A stretch of DNA of 64,000 nucleotides from Taxillus chinensis (taxonomy: Eukaryota; Streptophyta; Magnoliopsida; Santalales; Loranthaceae): the NCBI GenBank assembly GCA_023512835.1, contig CM042087.1, positions 6,392,550 through 6,456,549 of the forward strand, read 5' to 3'. Each line of letters starts with the position of its first letter. The stretch's first letter is position 1. The position numbers and the translations under genes are program-made. Below the pieces are notes generated by a model. The model made no database searches. It had not been told where the DNA came from and saw nothing but the letters and a program-made list of their open reading frames with translations. Below are positions 52,971-63,238 of this stretch, piece after piece.

Positions 52971-53753
52971 TTATCCGGGGAAGACGGTATGTGCTACTGG
53001 TTCACACAAATGTGCATATTGATATTGAAGTAACATGCTCAGCATTCTACCATATAAACGCTTATGCATATCCCTTTTCCAAAGTTGGAAAATTCTAGCT
53101 ACCCAGTCAATATTCAGTTGATGCTCAATGCAATACATGAATTCTAAATGAGATTTGGGTACTAAGTCAACCCCACTAGTTTGCAGCAATAGGCACTTCC
53201 CTACCAAATGAGCAAGGCATCTGAATTTCCCTAAAAACCCATTTTTAGTGAACTGCCTATGCCTCCTTAACTCCTTATTGACATTAAAAGCTCTTCCATA
53301 AGCTTTTAAGCTTAAATCAGGGATTTCTTGTGTAGGGTATGGGAGATCAAAACGGTCTCTAAGCATGGCAGGTGAGATGGAAATTAAAACACCTTGAACT
53401 TCTCCAATAATTTCATCATCCTCATCATTCACATATACAGATTTATAAAATTCATGCATGGCAGGGTTAAAGAGATCACTGCGGGCAGATACTAACCGCT
53501 TTAACGCAAGGGCTTGTAGCTTCATCCTCACTTCTGCTACCCAATCAAAGGTAGAGGACTCCAGAACCTCCCAATCAAGCACGTTCGCAACAAATATGTC
53601 CTCTGGTTCTTTCAGCTCTGATGGGGAAGATGTGGCAGAGGCTTCTGGCTGCCTACTTCTTGGCGGGCTTTCCTGGTGCGCACCATAACTGCAACTTTGA
53701 GGAATGTTTGCTTGCACTAATGAAGAGAGAAGAGAAGGCAAGTTGTGACTCAA
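52971..53753 (-). CDS. 260-codon ORF in the env position of the Athila-like element
   Basis: This uninterrupted ORF lies between integrase and the 3' tail, where Athila-type elements carry an extra ORF. The N-terminus is Ser/Pro/Glu-rich and low complexity (residues 1-50). A compact domain follows, with ARSDLFNPAMHEFYKSVYVN, EVQGVLISISPAMLRDRFDL and HRQFTKNGFLGKFRCLAHLV. This resembles the putative plant transposon protein domain (PF20167-like) found in plant retroelements. I see no signal peptide or transmembrane helix, so an envelope role is not supported. The open frame stands out against the decayed pol beside it. Confidence 0.55.
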   Translation of the reverse strand: MSHNLPSLLSSLVQANIPQSCSYGAHQESPPRSRQPEASATSSPSELKEPEDIFVANVLDWEVLESSTFDWVAEVRMKLQALALKRLVSARSDLFNPAMHEFYKSVYVNDEDDEIIGEVQGVLISISPAMLRDRFDLPYPTQEIPDLSLKAYGRAFNVNKELRRHRQFTKNGFLGKFRCLAHLVGKCLLLQTSGVDLVPKSHLEFMYCIEHQLNIDWVARIFQLWKRDMHKRLYGRMLSMLLQYQYAHLCEPVAHTVFPG

Positions 53754-54540
53754 GGATTAGCCTCCTCCCTTTATATAGTGCAACACCAACAACATAAAAT
53801 GACAAATCGACCCCCAATTAGGGCTCCATTAATGTCACGAGCACAACAAAGAATACTCTAGAAGATGCCAGCTAGCTTCACCCAAACAATTGAGCACTAA
53901 AAGACAAAAGAAAAGGCCGCACGTGACAATTGATTCTTGCGGGCAAGGTTCGGAAGGCTCTAGAGGATGCCCGCTTGCTCCCCGCAAAATTTCAGCACGA
54001 AAAGACTAATATACCATCTGCACGCGACAAAGGCTTCTCGCGGGCAAAGCCATTTTCGTCCAACTTTTTCCAACAGGTCACGGATGAACAGTAGAGGAAT
54101 AATATAACTGCACGCGAGAATGCTAATGTCACGGGTAGGCTTTCTCAACCCTAAATTAAGTCTGAAAAGTCTGAAATTTGTTAGGCTGGTAGCTCATCCC
54201 CCAAGAAGCAAAACATGTCACTTTCTTGGCCAAATATCCCACCTTAAAATCCATAGGTTAATTTCCTTACCTTGGCAACAAAACTCAGTGGGTCCCTCAG
54301 ATTCAGCACAATGGGCCTTTGACTTGGGCCTTACAAAGATTGTCTAAACTCCACATTCAAAAGCCCAAGTGAAGCCAATGAAAATAATCACATAAAAGCC
54401 CTTGTTCTATTTCTGCAAAAGAAAAATTAGAAAACAAACAAACACTCCTGTAAAAGACAGGTTAAAACAAATAATCAAAATATAACACTGAAAACAAATA
54501 AAATTAAAAGGTAAAACTGAAGGATACACCATGGGTTGCC
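53754..54540 (-). other. Spacer between integrase and env-position ORF with hairpin motifs
   Basis: This non-coding stretch has several cacgtgaca/cgcgggc half-hairpins (53905-53945, 54018-54050, 54110-54140), similar to those in the LTRs. The part 54075-54215 recurs inverted at 45130-45270. A plus-strand ttatatag at 53771 lies just upstream (minus sense) of the ORF start at 53753; it might be a TATA box for a subgenomic transcript, which is speculative. Confidence 0.5.
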
Positions 54541-54559
54541 TCCCATGAAGCGCTTAGTT

Positions 54560-55560
54560 AAGGTCATTAGCATGACCGTCCCTTCTGTTAAACGGTACAT
54601 AAAGTGAACAGATCAACTTCCTTGATCTCCTTGGGCGAGAAATATGGCTTTATCCGCTGCCCATTAACTTTAAAGATATGCCCAGAAGTTGACTATAGTT
54701 CCACACTACCATAGGGGAACACTTTGGTCATGGTGAAAGGTCCCATCCATTTCGATCTCAGCTTTCCAGGAAACAGCTTAAGTCGCAAATTAAACAGAAG
54801 CACCTGTTGGCCAGGTTAAACCAAAGAAGGATCAATCTTCCTATCATATACATCTCTAAAAGACCTTGTAAACTCGAGCATTTTCATAGGCATGAAAGCG
54901 GAACTCCTCTAGTTCATTCAGCTGGTATAACCGAAATTCCTTAGCAACATTGGGATCAGTTTAACTTTTGTACAGCCCAGAATGCCTTGTGCTCAAGCTC
55001 TACTGCCAGATGACAAGCCTTTTCATATAACATGTGGTATGGGGACATCCCAATAGGTGTTTTGAAAGCATTACGATAAGCCCATAGAGCCTCATCCAAT
55101 TTTTGAGACCATACCTTTTGGTTGCTTCCCACTGTCTTCTCCAGTATTTGTTTGATTTCTCGATTCGAGACTTCAGCTTGGCCATTCGCTTGAGGATGAT
55201 AGGCTAATGTCTGCCTATCTTGTACTCCATACTTTTTTAGTAGTCTCTCGAACGTTTATTGCGGAAGTGTACCAAATCGACTAAAGAGATTTCGACGAAG
55301 GAATTTGGTAACCACCTGAGCATCACTCTTTCTTGTGGGGATTGCCTTAACCCACTTGGATAGATAGTCTACTGCCAATAAAATGTAAGAGAGGCCATCT
55401 GACGTTGGAAAAGGCCCCATAAAATCTATTCCCCAAATATCAAAGAGCTCAACTGGAAGAATTCCAGTTTGGGGCATTTCTTCCTTCTGTGTAATTCCTC
55501 CTGTTCGCTGACACTGATCACAGGACTTAATATACACATAAGTGTCTCTGAACATAGTGG
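54560..55560 (-). pseudogene. Athila-like integrase, second catalytic Asp region missing
   Basis: The core begins with [20 protein letters not shown] and YLSKWVKAIPTRKSDAQVV (about 55420-55330). After LFSRFGT the sequence jumps to a stop and [10 protein letters not shown], so the segment that should carry the second catalytic Asp is absent (about 55260). A segment with [10 protein letters not shown] (about 55150) and a C-terminal domain with [20 protein letters not shown] and GHIFKVNGQRIKPYFSPKEI (54600-54780) follow, with stops. The C-terminal wording is typical of Athila/Tat integrases. Confidence 0.82.
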
Positions 55561-56119
55561 GCCAGTAAAATCCACTCTGTAGGATCTTTGCAACTGTTCT
55601 CTGTACACCGAAGTCGCCAGCATAGTCTGATGCTTCAAAATACTATCCACTTCCTCCTTTGGCACACATCTCCACATTATCTGATCAGCACATCGCCTGA
55701 ACAGATATGGGTCATCGCAGATGTATTTGTGCACATCAGCTAGAAACTTCTTCTTTTTCTGATGAGTAAACTCAGTTGGTATATATGAGCAAGCGTGGTA
55801 GTTCACTATATCAGCAAACCATGGCATCTGAGCTTCTGCTGAATATAATTGCTCATCAGGGAAGGTATCTGTGGTTGTTAGTTCTTTTGTCTTTCCTTCC
55901 CCTGACTCCAACCTTGAAAGATGATCTGCCACAGTGTTAGAAGTTCCTTTCAAATCCTTAATCTCCGAGTCAAATTCCTGGAGAAGCAGAACCCATCTAA
56001 TCAATCTGGGTTTAGCGTCCTTCTTGCTGAACAAGTATTTCAGGGCAACATGGTCAGTGTAGACTATAACTTTTGCGCCCAGCAAATAAGATCGGAACTT
56101 TTCACAGGCAAAGACTACA
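55561..56119 (-). pseudogene. Athila-like RNase H and integrase zinc-binding region, cut by G4
   Basis: Reading from 56119 on the minus strand: [20 protein letters not shown], then [32 protein letters not shown] and [11 protein letters not shown]. These are the RNase H and linker of a Tat/Athila-type pol. The integrase N-terminal region includes [20 protein letters not shown] (about 55680). A frameshift lies near 55560-55620. G4 interrupts the gene at 56119/56120, so the RT itself lies beyond G4, outside the window. Confidence 0.87.
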
Positions 56120-56639
56120 TGTCACGCCCCGGATTTCCAACCCGAGGAAACCGGTACGTGACTCCCCATTCACCCACACGGAGGGCAATGGGGTTGGATT
56201 ACTGGATGCCACACAAGCAAGTCTAACAATTACAATAAATCAAATAAGCCACATCTTTATTTAATTCCAAATCAAAGGTTCACAAAACAACTCGGTCCCT
56301 GATTACGGTTCAATCCCTTAGTACATTTCCCTCCCTGGGGTTACATAAATCATAAAAGTACATTACTGAAATGAACAATAAAGTGGAGAGGGTCTTCCAC
56401 CTTGGTGTATCCACCTAACGCCTGTAAGTCCCTGGAAAACAAACAAACACAGTAGGAGGGGTGAGCAACCACAGCTCAGTAGGGATCATGTCTCCCCAAC
56501 CCATCCCATGTTCCTAGCATCTACATGCCATGTGTACAAGTGCAGTGTTGTGTTACAATAATTTCAACAAACATAATAACAACCACATCAACAATATACA
56601 ATCTTCCACTGCCACACAAGGCTAACACTTTAACTACAA

Positions 56640-56770
56640 GTGATTTAATCGCCTCTTCAGGCCAAGTTATTTAACCGCCTCTTCAGGCCAAGTGATTTAA
56701 GCGCCTCTTCAGGCCCTCTGGTTTAACCGCCTCTCAGGCAAAGTTATTTAACCGCCTCTTCAGGCCAGGA
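56640..56770. repeat. ttaaccgcctcttcaggcc repeat array (G4 3' LTR)
   Basis: About five imperfect units of 23-27 bp share tttaaccgcctcttcaggcc. The 5' LTR has the same number of units at 63775-63905. Confidence 0.88.
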
Positions 56771-57335
56771 TACCACAAATAAGCACACAACACACATGGT
56801 CACCCAAGCATACAACCAAACACTTGGTGTGCACCTGTTCACAAGCGCACAAACCCCAACCATTCAGGCCATAGAGCAAACATCCAGATAGATACATACA
56901 CTAAACCACAAGTCCAGTCACACGGACATATTACCAAACACTTAGTGGGCATATTCACACAGCTTAAGTTCACACCAGGCATTTCATCAAACATGTAGCA
57001 GGGCATGTCATACGGGCATTTTATCAAACACTTTTCATGCATCACACAAACACCAGAAACACCACAATCGCCATTGAAGGCCAACATTCATATAGGAGGT
57101 CACACCTATATGAATTTACATATAAATAATATAACAGATATAACTCACTTTCCGCCCTAGGACCCTAGGACAGAGGAGGATTTAGGAAGAACAGAATCCC
57201 TACCTTAAAACAGATCTTCCTTGCTCCCGCGCTAAACGCCGTCCTCCCCTTCCTTCTCTCTCTCTAGCTCTCTCTCTCTCTACGACGGCCGCAGCAGTGA
57301 AGAGAACCCTAAACCTAAAACAGAGCTTCTCCTCC

Positions 57336-57413
57336 TTATATAGACAACACAACATCAAAACGACGTAGTTTTGATTAAGTGAATCCCAAGCATCAAAACG
57401 ACGTAGTTTTGAT
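57336..57413 (-). promoter_or_regulatory. G4 LTR promoter
   Basis: The TATA element is at 57336-57343. Palindrome cores AAAACGACGTAGTTTT lie at 57354-57375 and 57392-57413, and a GA-rich tract lies downstream at 57258-57286. The arrangement matches the G1, G2 and G3 LTRs. Confidence 0.72.
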
Positions 57414-57842
57414 CACACAAGTTAGCACCTTTCCGCACCCATATAGGCCAAAATACTCAGAATTTCAACATGGTCCTTTGGAGAAAGTTCATTAGAATGA
57501 CAAAACCAAGGGAACCATGCAAAAATATGCCTAGCGCCAATTTGCACGTGAATTCCCCAATTCACGTGCAACTCCATATGCACTCCAAATGCTCTCAAAC
57601 TTCACCCCTAGCCTCCTTGCATCATTTAGAAGACAACCACACTTGCACGTGAATTGGACCCATATCACGTGCACCTCACATACATGTCCATTTGGCCTGA
57701 AACTTCTGTGGTAGATAGAGGACGTCATTCTAAGCATCTTTCCTTTTGCACGTGAATTCATTGGAGTCCATTTACTAGGTCAAAATCTAGAAAAACTCTA
57801 CTCGGGAGGCAAACCGACTAACTCAAGGTACGGGTCCTTACA

Positions 57843-57880
57843 TCCTCTCCCCCTTAAGACTTTTCGTCCTCGAAAAGAAA
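57843..57880 (-). other. G4 polypurine tract and perfect hairpin
   Basis: On the minus strand, CTTAAGGGGGAGAGGA precedes TGTAAGGACCC. CTTTTCGAGGACGAAAAG lies beside it. Confidence 0.87.
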
Positions 57881-58159
57881 TGACATAAGAGGAAAACAAA
57901 CACAAGCTACCCATTTGCCACACGGCGAGCCACAACACCCAAATGGGTCATACACCACACACAAGACAACAAAGACATAACAAGTACCACCATAATCCAT
58001 AACTACAATAATGCACATAACACATATCCACGTGGCACGAATACACATCTCAAGGCACATCACAAATAAGAACACATGTCTTTAAAAGACAATACAAATA
58101 CATCAACTAATACAAGAAAACACATCACAAGAAAACACAACACTATCCCTTGGCCAACG
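57881..58159 (-). other. G4 3' untranslated region
   Basis: This CA-rich non-coding stretch lies between the end of pol and the polypurine tract, and similar DNA is in G1, G2 and G3. I see no gene in it. Confidence 0.5.
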
Positions 58160-59400
58160 GCCAACAGCCACCTCCCACGCTTAAGATTGTTCGTCCTCGA
58201 ACAAGTCCGGGTGCTGCTCACGCATCACGGATAGGGGCCTCAATGACGGACATGTCATCCTCAATGTCCAACTTCCCCCAATCAATCACATGAGTGGGGT
58301 CAGGGTGATACTTCCGCAACCGGGACACGTGAAACACGTTGTGCACTTGACTCGGCCGCGGTGGTAACGCTAACCGGTAGGCCACGGGCCCTACACGATC
58401 CAGAATCTCAAAAGGACCAATAAACCGCGGAGATAGCTTGGAACCTCGCCCAAACCGTCGATGTCCACGACGTGGAGAGACACGAAGGAACACATGATCA
58501 CCAACAGAAAACTCCAAAGGTCGCCGTCGCTGATCCGCATAAGATTTCTCCGACTCGAGCCGACAACAAACGCCGACGAATCAACTTGACCTTCTCGGTA
58601 GCCTCTTGAACCAACTCCGGTCCCAAGAGAGCTGTCTCCCCCACCTCGGTCCAACACAAAGGGGATCGACACGGCTGTCCATACAATGCCTCAAAAGGAG
58701 CCATCCCAATGGATGCCTGATAATCGTTGTTGTAGGCAAACTCCACCAAAGGAAGGTGAGTTGCCCACGAACCCCCAAAATCTAGCACACAAGCCCTCAA
58801 CATGTCCTCCATGGTCTGATTCGTCCGCTCAGTCTGACCGTCAGTCTCAGGGTGAAAGGCTGTACTCAGGTGAAGCTTGGTCCCCATAGCCTCCTGCAAA
58901 CCTGCCCAGAAACGGGAAGTGAACCTCGAATCCCGGTCTGAGACAACCGATGAGGGTACGCCATGCAGTCTCACAATCTCGTTCATGTACGGTGGACTCA
59001 AGGTCCCAATAGAGTCCCGCTCGCGAACAGCCAGGAAATGGGCCGACTTTGTGAGTCGATCCACAATTACCCAAATCATATCCTTCCTCCCAGTGGTGGG
59101 TGGAAGACCAGTCACAAAATCCATCGCTATATGGTCCCACTTCCACTCCGCTATGGGCAAGGGGTCGTAACATGCCCGCCGGCCGCCGATGCTCGACCTT
59201 CACCTGCTGACACGTGAGGCACCGCGAAACAAAGGCAGCCACATCGCGTTTCATCCCAGGCCACCAAAAATGTGCCCGAAGCGCATGATACATCTTCGTA
59301 CCCCCTGGATGCACAACAACTCTAGACTGGTGAAACTCCCTCATCACTTCGTCCCCGAGGGAAGAAGCTACCACCAACCGCCCCCGAAATGACAACTCAT
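58160..59400 (-). pseudogene. Gypsy integrase of G4, chromodomain deleted
   Basis: The zinc-binding region includes HPGGTKMYHALRAHFWWPGM and [17 protein letters not shown] (59260-59160). The core (58498-59160, 220 codons) has [32 protein letters not shown] and [11 protein letters not shown], so all three catalytic acidic residues are present. The C-terminus has GPFEILDRVGPVAYRLALPP and HPDPTHVIDWGKLDIEDDM. It then jumps from EAPIRD to the end segment REQHPDLFEDEQS, lacking the chromodomain that G1 encodes between them. Frameshifts lie near 58500 and 59160. Confidence 0.9.
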
Positions 59401-60900
59401 GCTCAGGACCCTCTGTCCGTCCTCGGATAGCTCACCGGCCTCAAGACGGGCACGGAGAACCTCACACTCAATGTCACCCAGTTGTTCCTCCCGGACGCGC
59501 TGGTACAACTCCAGGCACTACCACCAAAGGACTCAGGGATCGTCCCACCATCACGAACAACAAGCCGCAGCCGCAACGTCGCCAACTGCTCCATCGCCTT
59601 CCACTCTCTCACGGCCACCTCAGCTTTCCCTTTTCTCGCTCAATGCATCGGCCATAACATTACCCTTGCCCGGGGTATAGGCAAGAGTAAAGTCAAAGGT
59701 CTGCAAATACTCCACCCATCTCCTTTGCCTCAAATTCAAGTCCTTCGAGTAAAGATGTCTGAAGGCTCTTGTGATCCGAGAACACCACAAACTTTTCCCC
59801 CAAGAGGTAGTGCTGCCAACTCTTCAGGGCGAAGATAACGGCCGCTAACTCAAGGTCATGAGTAGGATAATTCTGCTCATGAGGCTTCACTGCCTTGACC
59901 CATGAGCTACCACACCGTGCTCCCGCATAAGCACACACCCCAAACCAACCCTGGACGCATCACAAGACACTTCATACGGAATATCCTCCCGAGGTAACCT
60001 CAACACAGGTGCGGTGGTCAAACGGGTTTTGAGAGTCTCAAACGCCCGCTGGCACTTGTCCGTCCACTCAAATTTCACTCCTTTCCTAGTCAACGCCGTC
60101 ATAGGAGCCGCCAAACGGGAGAACCCCTCTACAAAACGACGATAGTACCCCGCCAAACCAAGAAAACTACGGATCTCAAAAACGTTGGTTGGCCTCGCCC
60201 ACGATGCCACGGCCTCAATCTTGGTTGGGTCCACCCTAACTCCCTCACTGACACCACATGGCCAAGAAAGTGAACCTCCTGCGGCCAAAACTCACACTTG
60301 CTAAACTTAGCAAACAGTGCTGGTCCCTCAAGGTTTGCAACACTTTTGCCAAGTGCTCCACATGCTCCCTCTCGGTCTTGGAATGCACCAAGATATCGTC
60401 GATAAACACCACCACGAACGAGTCTAAGTATGGGGCAAAGACTTGGTTCATCAAATGCATGAACACTCTGGGCGCATTAGTGAGCCCGAAAGGCATCACT
60501 ACCCACTCATAATGCCCATACCTGCACCGAAAGCCGTCTTAGGGATGTCCTCCTCCCTAACCCCGAGCTGGTGATACCCCGACCGTAAATCTATTTTGGA
60601 AAACCACTGGGCCCCACTCAATTGGTCAAATAGGTCATCTATCCGAGGCAACGGGTACTTGTTCTTCATAGTCACCGAATTCGACTTCCTGTAGTCGATG
60701 CGAGACGAAGCGTGCCATCGGCCTTCTTAGCAAAAAGCACCGGGGCACCCCAAGGTGAGGTACTTGGTCCGATATACCCTTGGTCCCCCAACTCCTCGAT
60801 TTGCCTCTGCAGCTCCCTCAACTCGGCTGGTCCCATACGATACGCTACTTGGGAAATCGGACCCGTCCCCGGCACCAACTCAATGGTGAACTCCACACTC
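59401..60900 (-). pseudogene. Gypsy RT-RNase H of G4
   Basis: RT starts with [20 protein letters not shown] and ends its thumb with [20 protein letters not shown]. The active box is [14 protein letters not shown] (about 60390-60410). RNase H shows [20 protein letters not shown] and [11 protein letters not shown] (about 59770-59860). Frameshifts at about 60680, 60500, 60270 and 59900 break the frame, with otherwise strong preservation. Each break lies near short indels relative to G1, so some may be sequencing errors. Confidence 0.9.
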
Positions 60901-61470
60901 CTCTTAGGTGGATAACTCCTCAACCGCTCAGGAAAAACATCCTGAAATTGGTCCATAACAGCGGGCCACACCCTCTTTTCCACCTTACCCTCCTCGCAAA
61001 GGTCAGGGCTGCTAACCTGTGGGTAATGGCACCCCACCGGTCCAACACTGGCCCGGCCCGACTCGCCTCACAATCCCACTCCCCCCGCAGGGTGCAAGAG
61101 GTCCCCGCAAGTGTCGCGAAGGTCACACGCCGCCGATAACAATCTATCTTGGCCTGGAAAGCCATAAGCCAATCCATACCCAAGATCGGGTCAAACGTCC
61201 TCAAAGGCATCACATGCAAGTCAAAACTCGGCTCCACCTCGCCTATGGTTAACACACGCCACGACACACTCGCCGTACCTCAATCATGCCTCCTACCGGA
61301 GACTCCACAACTAGGGGCCTCGCGGCCTCCACACAAAGCTAACCCCAAGCCGTCTATTACAAGCTCGAGAACAAACGAACATGATGCACCCGTATCGAAA
61401 AGAACGAGCTAATGTACGGGAGATCAAGAGGGTACCTCTAACCACCGATGGTCCTGCTCCACCCTCGGTT
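60901..61470 (-). pseudogene. Gypsy aspartic protease of G4
   Basis: The nucleotides for FDTGAS are intact at about 61385-61405, but the surrounding frame is shifted (the upstream frame reads RTLARSFRYGCIM). Downstream, GEVEPSFDLHVMPLRTFDPI and LGMDWLMAFQAKIDCYRRRV are typical of the protease C-terminal half in plant gypsy elements. Confidence 0.87.
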
Positions 61471-62849
61471 GGTGGGGGTGGTAGCTCAGCCTCCTCCTGG
61501 TACGTCGCCTCCGGCGCAAACACCCTCCCTTGGCCCGTGCCATTGGTCGGCTCACTCATTGGGCGCTTCCCGCTAAGGTTGCCTTCGGCCTCGGTCTGCT
61601 GCCGCTCCGGCCTCCCCCGGGGTCGGGTCCGACCGGATCCTGCCTGGGCGGCCTGCCACCGACGAGCCGGTCTCTCAGCTGGTGCACGAAAGCTAGCATC
61701 ACTCCTCACGCCGGATGCCGCGCCCCCGTTCCCCTGTTGCCACTCCTGCAAACCAGGCGCAAATGACCCTCTCGTCCACGGTTGTTGTATCGCCAGTCCT
61801 TCTTGGGGCACTCCCCTTTGAAGTGACCTGCTCTCCACAAGAAGGGCATCCGCTCGGTAGACTCCCGGATGGACCACCCTGTCTTCCGCCGCCAAAGGTG
61901 AACCTCCCAGGGTTCACGGATGTCCGACCCCGACTGCGAAAAGAACCTGCTATCCCTCTCCTCCGTCTTGAGCCTCTTGGACCCCGCATCTCGATCAGGC
62001 CCACTCTGCAACCGGCGCCCCGATGGGCCTGCCTCCCACCATCCAGGCTCTCTCTCGGCTATACGGGCCGTCTCCACGGCCTCGGCATAGGTCCTCAAGC
62101 GTAGAATCGCCACCCTCTCCCTAAGGGCTGACCTAAGACCCAGAGTGAACTTGTGGGCCTTCAGGTCCTCCTTTTCCACAGCTCTCGGGAGCAAACCTAC
62201 TCAATCTCCAGGAACTCCCGCTCATACTCAGGTACCGTCTTGGATCCCTGCTTCAAGCTGCCAAATTCTTCCCTCTTCGCCATCTCACCGATTCCGGAAG
62301 AACTCATCATGGAAGAGTTGCAAGAACTCCTCCCAAAACATGAGTTGCACCGCATGGCTCCCCGCAACACTCGTCCACCACTCCAAAGCGTCCCCCTCCA
62401 GTGCCGAATTGCCGGCGCACCTTATCCTCCTCCCGGGGCAGGAGAAAGGGAGAACACATGCTCAATCTGCCTCAACCACCGCTCGCCTACCACAGGATCT
62501 TCTCCCCCCTTAAATCGCGGAGGTTGTTCCTTTTGGAACCGTGTCACCACGTCATCCTCTCGCACGGGTCGGTACACCACCCAGCGAACTCTCACGCTCA
62601 CGAGGCAGCTCTCCCTACTGGTGGTGGTGGTGGCACCACCTGCTATGCTGCCATCTCACGGCGCACCTCCTCCCGAACGTCCTGCCGGAGTCCCTCCCGT
62701 AGCTCTCGTACCTCCAGCCGGATGCCTTCTTGTAGCTGTGCCAATAACAACGCATGCCCCCCAACGGATGGCCCCGCACCCGGACCCTCATGGGCAGATG
62801 ACTCATCAGCCACTGCCCCGGACGCACGTGTCACTCTCCTCAGTGGCAT
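61471..62849 (-). pseudogene. Gypsy gag of G4
   Basis: The start is taken at 62849 (MPLRRVTRASGAVADE), about 390 nt after the PBS. The N-terminus is rich in Arg and Glu, with REGLRQDVREEVRREMA. The capsid segments include EKEDLKAHKFTLGLRSALRE (about 62160). A zinc-knuckle region near 61800-61850 shows GHFKGECPKKDW, with the first Cys pair in another frame. A Pro/Arg/Gly-rich tail leads to protease. It is frameshifted in several places. Confidence 0.87.
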
Positions 62850-63238
62850 TCTTACTACATGAAGTAAGATGCACAAACGTCAGAACGCGTTTGACTACTA
62901 ACAAGTTGACTACCTCTACCTCATTATCAAGTCAAGCCGTACATGGCATTACACACATTTTAACCATTGCATCAACCAATATTGCACACAAGACAATCCA
63001 CATTGGAATATTCGAGTTGCACAGTTCACACATAATCAGGTTATGCACATCCTTCACACATGACAACAAATGCAACTAGTGCCCTAATGCCAATGCATGC
63101 AAATCCTACCACAAGACTTGACTACCCTAAGTACACCTTGGAGGCTCAAAGAGGACCATGTTGATCAGGCATGTCCCTCCAGGCTCCTCCAAAGGACTCA
63201 AGATAACCAAGTCCGCCCACTACCCTAGGCCAACTAGA
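62850..63238 (-). other. G4 leader
   Basis: This non-coding leader carries the conserved family block (63065-63238), including atgcaactagtgccctaatg, next to the PBS. The same block occurs in G1, G2 and G3. Confidence 0.5.

Larger units (their letters stand above)
45130..56119 (-). mobile_element. Athila/Tat-like gypsy complex in LTR-internal-LTR-internal order
   Basis: Reading the minus strand from 56119 gives RNase H (cut by G4), integrase, a spacer, an ORF in the env position and a 3' tail. Then come a 241-bp LTR (B), a PBS, a gag-like region, a second 3' tail and an 1830-bp LTR (A). The tails beside A and B are homologous in direct orientation about 4 kb apart. LTR B therefore serves as 3' LTR of one unit and 5' LTR of the next. 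The second unit lacks pol. Confidence 0.8.
56120..57842 (-). repeat. G4 3' LTR (1723 bp)
   Basis: The plus view runs from TGTCACGCCCCGG to GGGTCCTTACA. It has a ttaaccgcctcttcaggcc array (56640-56770), a TATA box (57336-57343) and two intact ACGT palindromes (57354-57413). A hairpin with arms GCACGTGAATT and AATTCACGTGC around CCCC lies at 57544-57569. Confidence 0.93.

Noticed and set aside
52971..53753. True envelope glycoprotein
   Set aside because: No signal peptide, transmembrane helix or cysteine pattern is visible; only its position is env-like.
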